DNA of 59,550 nucleotides from Flavobacteriaceae bacterium (GCA_947463515.1 CANHRI010000010.1:1-59550); one strand, 5' to 3'. Positions 35,305-45,475 are shown, counted from the first letter of the stretch. The notes: generated by a model from the sequence alone, not told the origin. Numbers and translations: made by a program.

Positions 35305-36330
35305 ATGGAAATTAATTTAGTCAGCGATACCGTAACCAAACCTACCCAAGAAATGTTGCAATTCATGTTTCGGGCCAAAGTAGGAGATGATGTCTATAAA
35401 CAAGACCCATCGGTTAATGAATTGGAGGAAGCTATAGCGCATCTTTTTGGTATGGAGGCGGCTTTATTTTTTCCGAGTGGGACCATGGCCAATCAAACGG
35501 CGATTAAATTGCACACCCAACCCGGCGAGCAAGTCATTTGCGACAAATATTCTCATATTTATCATTACGAAGGTGGAGGAGCCTCCTTTAACAGTGGTGT
35601 TTCTTGCTGTCTTGTTGACGGAACCCGCGGCATGATTACGGCTGAGCAAGTACGTGCCTCAATTAATGATCCTGAATTTTATCACGCGCCAAAAACAGCG
35701 TTGGTAAGTATTGAAAATACGACCAATAAAGGCGGTGGTGCATGTTATGAAGTTCTTGAATTAAAGCGTATTAAGCAAGTTTGTGTCGAGCATAACTTGA
35801 AATACCATTTGGACGGAGCTCGTCTTTGGAATGCCTTGGTGGCCAAGAAACAGCATCCTAAACAATTTGGTGAGTTGTTTGATACAATTTCGGTCTGTTT
35901 ATCTAAAGGCTTAGGCGCACCCGTAGGATCCCTTTTGCTGGGTACGAAAGCCGATATGAAAAGAGCGCTTCGTATTCGTAAAATTTTTGGTGGAGGAATG
36001 CGTCAAGCAGGATATTTAGCTGCGGCCGGAATGTATGCCCTACAAAATCATATTTTACGATTGGAAGAAGACCACAAACGTGCGCAAGAACTTGGTGCTT
36101 TGTTGGCCACATTACCTTGGGTAGCTAAAGTGGAACCTATTGAAACCAATATTATTATTTTCTCTGTTCGTCCCACATTGGATGAGCAATGGGTGATTGA
36201 TAAACTCAAACAGAAAAACATTCATATCAGTTCAATGGGGCCTGGAAAACTTCGAATTGTAACCCATTTGGACTACAAACAGGTGATGCATAGTTATGTG
36301 ATGGAGCATTTGGCCAAACTTATATTTTAG
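35305..36330 (+). CDS. ltaE: Low-specificity L-threonine aldolase
   Basis: 341 residues from MEINLVSDTVTKPT (ATG 35305; a TTG at 35293 is in frame). PLP fold type I: DDVYKQDPSVNELE, FFPSGTMANQTAI, HIYHYEGGG, YHLDGARLWNA, and SVCLSKGLGAPVGS with the PLP lysine; GGGMRQAGYLAAAG. Cleaves threonine or allo-threonine to glycine and acetaldehyde. Divergent from prfB with about 48 bases between starts. Confidence 0.92.
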   Translation: MEINLVSDTVTKPTQEMLQFMFRAKVGDDVYKQDPSVNELEEAIAHLFGMEAALFFPSGTMANQTAIKLHTQPGEQVICDKYSHIYHYEGGGASFNSGVSCCLVDGTRGMITAEQVRASINDPEFYHAPKTALVSIENTTNKGGGACYEVLELKRIKQVCVEHNLKYHLDGARLWNALVAKKQHPKQFGELFDTISVCLSKGLGAPVGSLLLGTKADMKRALRIRKIFGGGMRQAGYLAAAGMYALQNHILRLEEDHKRAQELGALLATLPWVAKVEPIETNIIIFSVRPTLDEQWVIDKLKQKNIHISSMGPGKLRIVTHLDYKQVMHSYVMEHLAKLIF

Positions 36331-36343
36331 CAAAAACTACTTT

Positions 36344-36880
36344 TCATAAAGTTAGTAGTCCAATGCCAAGAATCAAAAATAAAGCGATTTGTTTAAATAG
36401 ATTTTGATCGATAGAGCGCAATCATATTTTTCCAATACCCGATCCGAGTAAACTAATTCCAATTAAAGCGGGAATCGCATAGTTAATGTCTTGGGTTACA
36501 CACCCATTTTATGCATAAATGACTGTTAAAGAGGTGTCTATAATTAAATTAATAGTGGGATAAGTATCAATAAATGCATTTTTTTCAAGATAAAAACGAC
36601 CATAGTCAACCCACGAATAGCACTTCTAGTTCCCATTAAACCCCTTGAAAAAAATGAAAGCATACTACCTAAGACCGTATTTTTAGTCGTTGGTAAAAGC
36701 GATCTTTTGGTTTCAATAATAAAAACAAACTAAATACATCAGGAAAATCCCCAGAATAAGTTCCAAAATTTTGAAAGACAAATAAGGAGTTAGTAGTCCT
36801 CCAATCAAAACAAAGAGCACAGAGGGAATCCCATGGTGAGTAAAAGGTGTCGATTGAATTCTTTTCTGAAAAGTGTAATT
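36344..36880 (-). pseudogene. Decayed sulfite exporter TauE/SafE-family membrane protein gene
   Basis: Minus-strand translations in several frames give pieces of one TauE/SafE protein in order: HGIPSVLFVLIGGLLTPYL and ILELILGIFLMYLV; GTRSAIRGLTMVVFILKKNA and IDTYPTINLIIDT; then VTQDINYAIPALIGISLLGS and IALFLILGIGLLTL ending at the stop 36346-36344. At least two frameshifts plus internal stops separate them, and the N-terminal half is missing or unrecognisable. It fills the otherwise geneless stretch between ltaE and the YbaB gene. Start coordinate approximate. Confidence 0.7.
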
Positions 36881-36952
36881 TTGGTGACGTTACTTGTTAA
36901 GTACAAGAAAACTTCATTGTAATTCCAGTAGCCATGTTTGAATCTCAGCATT

Positions 36953-37276
36953 TTATCGGAATAAATTCATTCCCGGAATGTTCGGAAGCCCCTCTTTGGC
37001 AACCGCTCCTAATTCGGCTTCTTGAATTTGCCCTGCGCGCTCGATGGCTTTATTGATTACCGTAATTAAGTAATCTTCTAGCATCTCTTTGTCTTTTAAA
37101 AGTTCCTCATCAATCGTTATGGAGCGAATTGTTCGGTTGGCATTGCATGTCACTTCAAGCAACCCATCACTGCTTTTTTCATCAATGCAAACAGTTGTTA
37201 AGCGCTGCTTTGTTTCCTCAATTTTTTGCTGGGTTTCTTGTAATTTCCCCATCATTCCCATTAAATCACCAAACAT
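36953..37276 (-). CDS. YbaB/EbfC-family nucleoid-associated protein
   Basis: 107 residues. [26 protein letters not shown] is the N-terminal helix, followed by the sheet ([18 protein letters not shown]) and C-terminal helix with [20 protein letters not shown] small DNA-binding dimer often found with dnaX/recR; here those partners are not adjacent. Divergent from the S9 peptidase. Confidence 0.88.
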   Translation of the reverse strand: MFGDLMGMMGKLQETQQKIEETKQRLTTVCIDEKSSDGLLEVTCNANRTIRSITIDEELLKDKEMLEDYLITVINKAIERAGQIQEAELGAVAKEGLPNIPGMNLFR

Positions 37277-37402
37277 ATTTTTTACTTTATTTTACACAAA
37301 TGTACATAATAATCTTGTTAAAGAATTGGTTGAAAATTTAAGTTTTTCATTCAACACAGCCCGTATTCGCGGTGTATCTTTGCAAAAATTAGTTTATTAT
37401 CT

Positions 37403-39460
37403 ATGTCTACTTTTCAACCGCCCAAAGCGAAAAAAAAACCTCAAACTCTTTTTCATCATGGTCACGAACGCATTGATGATTATTTTTGGTTGTATGACCG
37501 TGAAAATCCTGAAGTTATTGCGTATTTAGAACAAGAAAATGCTTACTATCAAGCGGCAACGGCACATACCAAAGATTTGCAAGAGGCTTTGTTTGTTGAA
37601 ATGAAAAGTCGCATTAAAGAGGATGACAGTTCGGTACCTTATTTTTATAATGGGTATTACTATATCACGCGTTTTGAAAAAGGTGGTGATTATCCTATTT
37701 ACACCCGACGAAAAGGAAGTATGGAAGCTCCAGAATGCCTTCTTTTTGACGCCAACGAAATGGCTAAAGGGCACTCGTATTTTCATTTAACAGGTTTGTC
37801 TATCAGTGATGATAATGTTTGGGTATCATTTGGAGTGGATATTGTTTCGCGTCGACAATACAGCATACAGATAAAAAATCTTGAAACGGGTGATATTTTA
37901 CCTTATTCCATAGAGAACACTACGGGTGGCGCTGTTTGGTCAACGGATGGAAAGTATTTGTTTTATAGCCGTAAAGACCCCAAAACATTGCGTGCGGACA
38001 GTATTTATCGACATACCTTAGGCACTGACCCAAATAATGACGTCAAGGTGTATTTTGAAGCCGATACCACTTTTGACGTTTCTGTATTTAAGTCCAAATC
38101 ACGCGAATATATCATGATTGCCTCCGAAAGTACGCTCACATCAGAGTATCGATTTGTAAAAGCGGATCAATCTTCAGCAGATTTCCAGCTTTTTCAACCG
38201 CGCGTTCGGGGAATTGAATATTCGGTATCGCATTATGGTTCGCATTTTTATATCCTCACCAATAAGGATGAATCGACCAATTTTAAATTGATGAAAACGG
38301 AAGTAGCGCACACAGCAATGTCTCATTGGATTGATGTGTTGCCGCATCGGGATGATGTATTGCTGGAAGGTATTGATATTTTCAGTGAATTTTTGGTGGT
38401 GTCCGAGCGGTATAATGGATTAAATGCCCTTCGCATTATTCGATGGGATGGTACAATGGATGAATACCTTTCGTTTGCCTCTGAAACGTACACCGCCTAT
38501 ACTACAACGAATGTCGATTTCGATACCCCATGGCTGCGGTATGCCTATCAATCGTTGGCCACTCCGGTATCGGTGATTGAATTTAATATGGTCACCCGTG
38601 AACAACGAATATTGAAGGAGCAAGAAGTGTTGGGTGGAAATTTTGATAAAAAAAAATACATCGAGGAGCGGGTTTGGGCTACTGCAGAAGATGGTGTTCA
38701 AGTTCCCATTTCTTTGGTTTACAAAAAAGGACTCCAAAAAAACCAATCCAATCCTTTGTTATTGTATGGGTATGGATCGTATGGTGTTACGCTTGAGCCC
38801 TATTTTTCGACCACCCGTTTAAGTCTTTTAGACCGCGGTTTTGTGTATGCTATGGCGCATGTGCGTGGGGGAGAGGATTTAGGACGGCGTTGGTATGAAA
38901 CAGGGAAATTATTGGATAAACGAAATACATTTACCGATTTTATCAAATGTGCGGAATTTTTAATTCAAAAAGGGTATACAAGCGCGTCGCATTTGTATGC
39001 TGAAGGCGGTTCGGCGGGTGGTTTGTTGGTAGGTGCAGTTGCCAATATGCGTCCCGATTTGTTTCATGGGATTATTGCTCAAGTCCCTTTTGTGGATGTG
39101 GTTACCACCATGTTAGACGACACTATTCCTTTGACAACTGGTGAATATGACGAATGGGGTAATCCCAATGACCAACTTTATTACGAGTATATGTTGTCGT
39201 ATTCACCCTATGATAACGTCTGCCGACAAGATTATCCGCATCTATATATTTCAACAGGATTGCATGATTCACAAGTGCAATACTGGGAACCTGCCAAATG
39301 GGTGGCCAAATTGAGGGAGTTGAAAACAGACACGAATTATTTGTTTTTGGACACCAATATGGATTCAGGACATGGGGGCGCTTCAGGACGTTTTGAGGCG
39401 CTAAAAGAGGTGGCTAAAGAGTTCGCCTTTTTACTGGATTTAGAAAAAATTAAAAGTTAG
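37403..39460 (+). CDS. ptrB: S9 prolyl-oligopeptidase family, oligopeptidase B
   Basis: 685 residues. N-terminal beta-propeller ~1-400 (FHHGHERIDDYFWLYDRENPEVIAYL is the typical start; EDDSSVPYFYNGYYYITRFEKG), C-terminal alpha/beta hydrolase with catalytic serine in EGGSAGGLLVG, the Asp in STGLHDSQVQYWEP and His in DSGHGGASGRFE. The motif pair fits oligopeptidase B, which cuts after Arg/Lys in small peptides. No signal peptide: cytoplasmic or periplasmic by another route. Confidence 0.88.
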   Translation: MSTFQPPKAKKKPQTLFHHGHERIDDYFWLYDRENPEVIAYLEQENAYYQAATAHTKDLQEALFVEMKSRIKEDDSSVPYFYNGYYYITRFEKGGDYPIYTRRKGSMEAPECLLFDANEMAKGHSYFHLTGLSISDDNVWVSFGVDIVSRRQYSIQIKNLETGDILPYSIENTTGGAVWSTDGKYLFYSRKDPKTLRADSIYRHTLGTDPNNDVKVYFEADTTFDVSVFKSKSREYIMIASESTLTSEYRFVKADQSSADFQLFQPRVRGIEYSVSHYGSHFYILTNKDESTNFKLMKTEVAHTAMSHWIDVLPHRDDVLLEGIDIFSEFLVVSERYNGLNALRIIRWDGTMDEYLSFASETYTAYTTTNVDFDTPWLRYAYQSLATPVSVIEFNMVTREQRILKEQEVLGGNFDKKKYIEERVWATAEDGVQVPISLVYKKGLQKNQSNPLLLYGYGSYGVTLEPYFSTTRLSLLDRGFVYAMAHVRGGEDLGRRWYETGKLLDKRNTFTDFIKCAEFLIQKGYTSASHLYAEGGSAGGLLVGAVANMRPDLFHGIIAQVPFVDVVTTMLDDTIPLTTGEYDEWGNPNDQLYYEYMLSYSPYDNVCRQDYPHLYISTGLHDSQVQYWEPAKWVAKLRELKTDTNYLFLDTNMDSGHGGASGRFEALKEVAKEFAFLLDLEKIKS

Positions 39461-39542
39461 TTTAAAATAATTTACTAAATTTGCAAGGTTTGGGGGCATT
39501 CCAAGTTCGTTAATCGAATCCCCTGACGCTAATCTGTTTTTT

Positions 39543-40583
39543 ATGAAAGAAACAATAAAAGCCTACAATAATGTACTCGAATTAATAGGGAATACACCGA
39601 TTATTCGACTCAATAGGATTGCTGAGCATCTTTCAGGAAATTTCTTTGCTAAGGTTGAAGCGTTCAATCCGGGGCATTCTACCAAAGACCGAATTGCCTT
39701 ATACATTATTGAAGAAGCCGAACGCCGTGGAATTCTAAAACCAGGTGATACGATTATTGAAACTACCTCGGGAAATACAGGCTTCAGTTTAGCCATGGTT
39801 AGCATCATAAAAGGGTATGATTGTATCTTGGCGGTGAGTTCCAAATCCTCTAAAGATAAGATTGATATGTTGCGTTCCATGGGCGCTAAAGTATATGTTT
39901 GTCCGGCACACGTATCTGCTGACGATGATCGTTCCTATTATTCTGTTGCCAAACGTTTGCATGAAGAAACAAAAGGTTCGGTATACATCAATCAATATTT
40001 CAACGATTTAAATGTTGATGCGCATTATAAGACTACGGGACCCGAAATTTGGGAGCAAACGGGTGGTAAGATAACGCACCTTGTTGCTTGTAGCGGAACA
40101 GGCGGTACCATCTCAGGAACGGCTCGTTTTTTGAAAGAAAAAAATCCTGCGATACGAATTTTAGGGGTTGATGCTTTTGGTTCTGTATTAAAAAAATACC
40201 ATGAAACTAAGGAATTCGATACTGCGGAGATTTATCCGTATCGTATTGAAGGTTTGGGAAAAAATTTGATTCCTACGGCCACAGACTTTGATGTGATTGA
40301 TAAATTCATGAAAGTGAGTGACGAGGAAAGTGCACATACAGCACGCGAAATTGCTAAGAAGGAAGGTTTATTTGTAGGATACACGAGTGGCGCTGCCTTT
40401 CAAGCGGTGAAACAGTTTGCAGAAGAGGGTGAATTTACGGCCGATAGCAATGTGGTCATTGTATTCCCTGATCACGGTTCACGCTATATGAGTAAGGTTT
40501 TTAGTGACGAATGGATGAGTGAACAAGGGTTCTTTGACAGTGTCAATGCAGAAGAAGTTCAAAAAATAGAATTTATAAAATAA
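39543..40583 (+). CDS. PLP-dependent cysteine synthase family protein
   Basis: 346 residues. Fold type [22 protein letters not shown] with PLP Lys48, ETTSGNTG (75-80), and [20 protein letters not shown] for the phosphate loop. Length and [21 protein letters not shown] place it near cysteine synthase / cystathionine beta-synthase enzymes without a CBS domain. O-acetylserine sulfhydrylase or cystathionine beta-synthase activity is possible; no sulfur-assimilation neighbours help to decide. Confidence 0.85.
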   Translation: MKETIKAYNNVLELIGNTPIIRLNRIAEHLSGNFFAKVEAFNPGHSTKDRIALYIIEEAERRGILKPGDTIIETTSGNTGFSLAMVSIIKGYDCILAVSSKSSKDKIDMLRSMGAKVYVCPAHVSADDDRSYYSVAKRLHEETKGSVYINQYFNDLNVDAHYKTTGPEIWEQTGGKITHLVACSGTGGTISGTARFLKEKNPAIRILGVDAFGSVLKKYHETKEFDTAEIYPYRIEGLGKNLIPTATDFDVIDKFMKVSDEESAHTAREIAKKEGLFVGYTSGAAFQAVKQFAEEGEFTADSNVVIVFPDHGSRYMSKVFSDEWMSEQGFFDSVNAEEVQKIEFIK

Positions 40584-40586
40584 ATA

Positions 40587-40614
40587 AAATCCGGTTTTTA
40601 AACCGGATTTTTTT
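40587..40614. terminator. Bidirectional intrinsic terminator
   Basis: Stem AAATCCGGTTT / AACCGGATTT followed by T-run, between convergent genes. Confidence 0.83.
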
Positions 40615-41008
40615 ATGGCACATTCGTTTTCGTTTTCAATCGAATGATATCTTCCAAAACCGCTCGGGTTTCATAGTTGACAATTTTCAATTGAATGGTA
40701 TCTTTTTGGGTGGTGTAGCCTTCGATCCAATACAATTTTCCATCCTCATATTTCACATTGCTTTTATCAAAATCAACATCGCCATACGTTAAGGTATTTT
40801 TAATATCAATGGTATCGATCCAATCTTCGGCGAGTTTCCGTGAGGCTTCTAAACTATATTTTAAAGGTTTTGTTCGAATGTTATTTAATACGCGTTCGTT
40901 GGGAAAATAACTACAACGGGTATCTTTGCCTGTTAAGACGAAAGCGACAAAAATGGCTCCAAGTAAAACTCCAAAACTATAGTAGGCGAGGCGTTGATAA
41001 AATTTCAT
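40613..41008 (-). CDS. Small single-helix membrane protein, unknown
   Basis: 131 residues. N-terminal helix ~8-26 (YYSFGVLLGAIFVAFVLTG), then KDTRCSYFPNERVLNNIRTKPL and a soluble domain with a beta-rich end (YWIEGYTTQKDTIQLKIVNYE). A conserved flavobacterial protein seen downstream of alanine dehydrogenase; role unknown. It begins 44 bases after the ald stop. Confidence 0.65.
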   Translation of the reverse strand: MKFYQRLAYYSFGVLLGAIFVAFVLTGKDTRCSYFPNERVLNNIRTKPLKYSLEASRKLAEDWIDTIDIKNTLTYGDVDFDKSNVKYEDGKLYWIEGYTTQKDTIQLKIVNYETRAVLEDIIRLKTKTNVP

Positions 41009-41052
41009 AGCATATTTTTTGCAAAAGTAAAAAAACTCAAGCCGTAACGATA

Positions 41053-42246
41053 TTAAAATACAATTAAATTAATGTCACTATCGGGCAAATGAAACCAATC
41101 TCCGATGGATTTATTGGTTAAAATCCCATGGTAGTAATAAACCCCATTTTTCAATCCTTTACTCAATCGTAACGCATTTTCCATCCCGCCATCTTCAGCG
41201 ATTTGCAACAAATAAGGCATGATAATGTTACTGATGGAAAGGGAAGCCGTTTTGGAATAGCGCGAAGGAATGTTGGGCACGCAATAATGAATGACATCAT
41301 TTTTTATGAACGTTGGCTTTTCATGAGTGGTAATCTCTGATGTTTCAAAACAACCTCCCGTATCAATACTTACATCAACGATGACGGCTCCTTTTTTCAT
41401 CAAATCGACCATGCCTTCCGTTACAACCACTGGACAACGATCTTTACCCCGCATCGCCCCAATCGCCACATCGCAGCGTCGTAAGGCTTTCTGCAACGCT
41501 TTGGGTTCGATGGTAGAAGTGAAAACCCGCTGACTAAGGTTGTTTTGTAAACGACGTAATTTGGTAATCGAATTATCAAACACTTTGACATTGGCACCCA
41601 ATCCTATAGCGGTTCGTGCGGCAAACTCTCCTACTGTTCCCGCTCCAATAATAACCACATCGGTTGGGGGAACTCCATTGATATTTCCAAACAAGAGTCC
41701 TTTCCCAAAGCTATTGTTGATCATCAACTCGGCCGCAATGAGTATCGAAGCCGTGCCTGCAATTTCACTTAACGATTTTACTGCGGGATACGAACCGTCT
41801 TCATCTTTGATGTATTCAAATGCTAAGGCGGTTATTTTTTTCTTGGATAAGGCCTCAAAGTACTCTTTCTTCCGCGTTTTAATTTGCAAGGCTGATATTA
41901 GAATCGTCCCTGCCTGCATCATTTCGATCTCAGCCATGGTGGGCGGTTCGACCTTTAAGAGCATGGGACAACTAAAAACTTTTTGGGTGTCGTTGCTAAT
42001 TTCAGCGCCTGCATCACGGTATTCGTTGTCGGTGTAACTTGAACTTAAACCCGCGCCAGCCTCCATCATCACGCGATGTCCGTGGGAAGTAAGTGAATTA
42101 ACCGCGTCAGGGGTGAGACAGATACGACGCTCTTGGTAACTTGTCTCTTTAGGAATTCCGATAAACAATTCCGATTTATGGCGGGCAATTTCTAATTTTT
42201 CTTCTTGAGGAATTAATTGTTCCGGACTGAAAGGTGTCAGTGGCAT
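41053..42246 (-). CDS. ald: Alanine dehydrogenase
   Basis: 397 residues. FIGIPKETSYQERRICLTPDAV at the N-terminus, MMEAGAGLSSSYTDNEY, then VVIIGAGTVGEFAARTAIGLGANVKVFDNS (Rossmann NAD site) and GRMRGKDRCPVVVTE-like GAMRGKDRCP. Interconverts L-alanine and pyruvate with NAD; an N-terminal ~25-residue extension precedes the usual start and is common in Bacteroidetes. Saccharopine-dehydrogenase-like enzymes share the fold and are the main alternative. In a run with tsaE and porX. Confidence 0.88.
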   Translation of the reverse strand: MPLTPFSPEQLIPQEEKLEIARHKSELFIGIPKETSYQERRICLTPDAVNSLTSHGHRVMMEAGAGLSSSYTDNEYRDAGAEISNDTQKVFSCPMLLKVEPPTMAEIEMMQAGTILISALQIKTRKKEYFEALSKKKITALAFEYIKDEDGSYPAVKSLSEIAGTASILIAAELMINNSFGKGLLFGNINGVPPTDVVIIGAGTVGEFAARTAIGLGANVKVFDNSITKLRRLQNNLSQRVFTSTIEPKALQKALRRCDVAIGAMRGKDRCPVVVTEGMVDLMKKGAVIVDVSIDTGGCFETSEITTHEKPTFIKNDVIHYCVPNIPSRYSKTASLSISNIIMPYLLQIAEDGGMENALRLSKGLKNGVYYYHGILTNKSIGDWFHLPDSDINLIVF

Positions 42247-42280
42247 ACCGTACTATATTTTCTTCTAAAGTATAAAAAAT

Positions 42281-42694
42281 CTACGAGACCTGCAACGTCA
42301 ATTTTCTTTTTCCATCGGGGAGTACATTCAAATCAATTCGGGCATACTGCTCGGGCAAAAGGTTGGAGATTTTTTCAGCCCATTCGATAAAACACCAATG
42401 TCCAGAATACAAGTAATCTTCAATACCAAAATCAAGCGCTTCCATTTCCGATTTTAAGCGATACATATCAAAATGATAAATTTTCTCTCTTTGTTGATTT
42501 TCATATTCATTGACTAGGGCAAAAGTGGGACTGCTAGTGGCATCGTTAACGCCCAACGATTGTGATAAAACCTTGATAAGTGTAGTTTTACCGGCTCCCA
42601 TAGGGCCATTGAATACGATAACTTTCGCAGGATTTTCGCTGAGTATTTTTTGAGCCACTTGTGCAATTTCATCCAATGAAAAAAGAATTTCCAT
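42281..42694 (-). CDS. tsaE: tRNA threonylcarbamoyladenosine biosynthesis ATPase TsaE
   Basis: 137 residues. Walker A GPMGAGKTTLIK (from 30), TSSPTFALVNEY, and HFDMYRL followed by DFGIEDYLYSGHWCFIEWAEK. ATPase partner of TsaB/TsaD in t6A formation at A37 of ANN-decoding tRNAs. It starts 3 bases after porX ends, so translation is coupled. Confidence 0.95.
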   Translation of the reverse strand: MEILFSLDEIAQVAQKILSENPAKVIVFNGPMGAGKTTLIKVLSQSLGVNDATSSPTFALVNEYENQQREKIYHFDMYRLKSEMEALDFGIEDYLYSGHWCFIEWAEKISNLLPEQYARIDLNVLPDGKRKLTLQVS

Positions 42695-42697
42695 AGG

Positions 42698-44251
42698 TTA
42701 TCTTGGATTTAAAACAATAAACGGAATAATCATTTCTTCCAACGAAATACCGCCATGTTGATACGTATTTCGGTAATAACTAACGTAATGATTGTAGTTA
42801 TTTACATAAGCCAAAAATAAATCGTTTTTCGCAAAAATAAATGAGCTACTCATGTTAATCGCGGGCAATCCTACTTTTTTAGGGTCTTTGACAACATAGA
42901 CATCTTTATCTTCGTAGGTGAGACTTCTTCCGGTTTTGTAACGTAAGTTAAGACTGGTGTTTTTATCGCCTATGACTTTCGATGGATTTTTTACATTGAT
43001 GGTCCCATGGTCGGTGGTGATAATGAGTTTAAAACCTAATTTTTGGGCTTGTTGAATAATCTCCAAAAGAGGAGAATTTTTAAACCAACTCAATGTCAGC
43101 GAGCGGTAGGCTTTATCATCGGAGGCGAGTTCTTTCACTACTTCCATTTCAGTTTTGGCATGCGACAACATATCCACAAAATTGTAGACGACTGCTACCA
43201 ATTGATTGTCTTTTAGCCCTCGGAAATTTTCGGCTAATTTTTTTCCAGTTTGAAAATTTGTAATCTTGAAGTAATCGTGTTTTATGTTTAAACCTAAGCG
43301 TTTCAAATGCGCGGTTAAAAATTCGGCTTCAAAATTATTTTTCCCTCCTTCATCGGTGTCGTTTTTCCAATACTGTGGAAACTGTTTTTCCATTTCAGAA
43401 GGTAAAAGTCCCGAGAACAAGGCATTACGTGCATATTGTGTTGCTGTGGGTAACATGGCGAAATAGGGGAGTTCTTTTTCGACTTTATAATACGTGTTCA
43501 CCGAAGATTCCATTGCTTTCCATTGGTCGTAACGCATATTATCGACGACTATAAATAGAATCGGCTTCTCCTTTTTTACCAATTCGGGTACCACCCATTC
43601 TCTGAACACGGTATGGGAGAGCACTGGTTTTTCTGCTTTGGGATCAAACCAATCTTCGTAATTTCGTTCGATAAATTTTCCAAATTGAAAATTGGCTTCT
43701 TGTTTTTGCGATTCTAGGATGTTGATTAAGTTTGAGTCCTCCGTATGTTCTAACTCCAATTCCCAAAACAATAACTTTTTATAGACTTCAACCCAATCGG
43801 TATAGGAACGCGCCATTCCCATATCCATGGCAATTTTGCGGAATTCTTTTTGATAATCTAAGGTTGTTTTCTCAGAGATGAGTCGCGAATGGTCCAAGTT
43901 TTTCTTCAAACTCAAAAGAATCTGATTGGGATTGACGGGCTTTATAAGGTAATCAGCGATTTTGGAACCAATGGCTTCTTCCATGATAAATTCCTCTTCG
44001 CTCTTGGTAATCATGATGATTGGTGTGGATGATTTTTTTTCTTTCATTTCAGAAAGCACTTCCAATCCCGATAATCCTGGCATATTCTCGTCTAAAAAAA
44101 CCACATCAAAATTTTCATCTTGAAAAATATCCAAGGCATCCCGACCGTTGTTACACGTCGTTACTTGGTAGTTTTTTTGTTCAAGAAAGAGGATATGGGG
44201 TTTGAGCAAATCAATTTCGTCATCAACCCAAAGTATTTTTATCGAATTCAT
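42698..44251 (-). CDS. porX: PorX: response regulator with PglZ/alkaline-phosphatase-like domain
   Basis: 517 residues. Receiver domain 1-120: acidic pair D10/D11, phospho-acceptor Asp54 in VFLDENMPGLSG, Lys104. A helical linker follows to ~200, then a PglZ-type phosphatase domain (FIVVDNMRYDQW, TATQYARNALFSG, TTDHGTINVKNP with metal ligands). In Porphyromonas and Flavobacterium PorX works with the sensor PorY to control the type IX secretion and gliding genes, and its effector domain hydrolyses (oligo)nucleotides. First gene of porX-tsaE-ald. Confidence 0.93.
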   Translation of the reverse strand: MNSIKILWVDDEIDLLKPHILFLEQKNYQVTTCNNGRDALDIFQDENFDVVFLDENMPGLSGLEVLSEMKEKKSSTPIIMITKSEEEFIMEEAIGSKIADYLIKPVNPNQILLSLKKNLDHSRLISEKTTLDYQKEFRKIAMDMGMARSYTDWVEVYKKLLFWELELEHTEDSNLINILESQKQEANFQFGKFIERNYEDWFDPKAEKPVLSHTVFREWVVPELVKKEKPILFIVVDNMRYDQWKAMESSVNTYYKVEKELPYFAMLPTATQYARNALFSGLLPSEMEKQFPQYWKNDTDEGGKNNFEAEFLTAHLKRLGLNIKHDYFKITNFQTGKKLAENFRGLKDNQLVAVVYNFVDMLSHAKTEMEVVKELASDDKAYRSLTLSWFKNSPLLEIIQQAQKLGFKLIITTDHGTINVKNPSKVIGDKNTSLNLRYKTGRSLTYEDKDVYVVKDPKKVGLPAINMSSSFIFAKNDLFLAYVNNYNHYVSYYRNTYQHGGISLEEMIIPFIVLNPR

Positions 44252-44408
44252 GTGGTTTTATTTTGGTGCAAGTTACTATTCCTTAAACGATAAAACTCGT
44301 AAAAATTGTATAAAAAATGGAGTGAATTTTAACAAGATTGGCTTAACTCCCTTAAAACTAGATTCTTTCGTTCCATTGAGAAATTAACAATTTTGACTGA
44401 GAATTGTG

Positions 44409-44440
44409 TTGTTTTCTTCATAATTAATACACTATTTTTG
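44409..44440 (+). promoter_or_regulatory. Bacteroidetes-type promoter for the serine hydrolase gene
   Basis: TTG at 44409-44411 and TATTTTTG at 44433-44440 fit the -33 TTG and -7 TAnnTTTG boxes with 21 bases between. ATG is at 44465. Confidence 0.6.
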
Positions 44441-44464
44441 CGATATTAGAATTCAAATTAGAAA

Positions 44465-45475
44465 ATGACCCGAATCTTAAATTTTAAAATCAATTTTAAA
44501 TACGTTTCTGTTTTAGTATTTATCTCTGTTATAGCCACTTACTTTATTACACAACATTTTTTTGTCGACAAAACAAGTGAAACTTCAACCAGCGTAGCGA
44601 ATACTTTACAAGTAAAGCGATTGGAGGGTTATCGTTATGTTAAACCCTTGTTGTATGTCGATCAAGATGAATCGTCGGACTTGGCTTCGATGAAGGCAGA
44701 GGTTCAAAATATTATTCAAGCCTTTCAACAAAAGAATGTAATTAAGTCTGCTTCAGTATATCTCAAGGATTACAATTCCAATGATTGGATGGGAATCAAT
44801 TTGGAGGAAAAGTTTAAGCCCGGTTCGCTTTTGAAAGTACCCGAATTGATTGCTTTTTTAAAAATGAATGAAAAAAATCCTGGATTATTGGATAAAAAGA
44901 TTCTTTTCAACAAAATATATAAAGCCGATAAAAAGCCCTTATTTACTTCAAAATCGATAGAATTTGGTAAATCCTATTCGATACGAGAATTGTTGTATTA
45001 CATGATTGTTTATTCCGACAATAATGCCACCTATCTTTTGAATGAAAACATCGATGTAGAAATATTTAAAAATGTTTTTACCGATTTAGGATTGGCCGCC
45101 CCTGATTGGAATGCAACGGATTATTTTATCACATCTTATGAAGTTTCTTTGTTTATGAGAGCTTTGTATAATGCTTCTTATCTCACCATAAAAGACTCTG
45201 AATACGCTGCTTCTTTATTGAGTAAATCCAAATTTAAGCAAGGTATTTTAGCGGGAATTCCCTCAAACAATGATTTTTTTCACAAATTTGGAGAAGCGGG
45301 TGATGCGGTAGAAAAACAGCTGCATGAAACCGTGGTCGTTTATACCCAAAATAAGGCCTATTTACTCACCATCATGACAAAAGGTAATGATTTCAAAACG
45401 TTACCTGAGGTTTTGAAACAAATTTCAGCTGCCGTCTATAGGAGTCTAGAGGGTCAATCTCAAGAAGCTTTGTAA
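44465..45475 (+). CDS. Serine hydrolase of the class A beta-lactamase fold, membrane-anchored
   Basis: 336 residues. Uncleaved N-terminal helix ~12-32, so the enzyme is periplasmic. Catalytic S121-L-L-K124 (SxxK) in FKPGSLLKV, SDN at 184-186 in YSDNNAT; instead of KTG there is HKFGEAGD. No ExxxN omega-loop signature is obvious. Class A beta-lactamase-like fold used by penicilloyl hydrolases and peptidoglycan-related enzymes; the weak KTG box makes true beta-lactamase activity doubtful. Confidence 0.75.
   Translation: MTRILNFKINFKYVSVLVFISVIATYFITQHFFVDKTSETSTSVANTLQVKRLEGYRYVKPLLYVDQDESSDLASMKAEVQNIIQAFQQKNVIKSASVYLKDYNSNDWMGINLEEKFKPGSLLKVPELIAFLKMNEKNPGLLDKKILFNKIYKADKKPLFTSKSIEFGKSYSIRELLYYMIVYSDNNATYLLNENIDVEIFKNVFTDLGLAAPDWNATDYFITSYEVSLFMRALYNASYLTIKDSEYAASLLSKSKFKQGILAGIPSNNDFFHKFGEAGDAVEKQLHETVVVYTQNKAYLLTIMTKGNDFKTLPEVLKQISAAVYRSLEGQSQEAL

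Noticed and set aside
44465-45475. An antibiotic-resistance class A beta-lactamase
   Set aside because: SxxK and SDN are present but the KTG box is KFG and no omega-loop Glu motif is clear; a general serine hydrolase call is safer.
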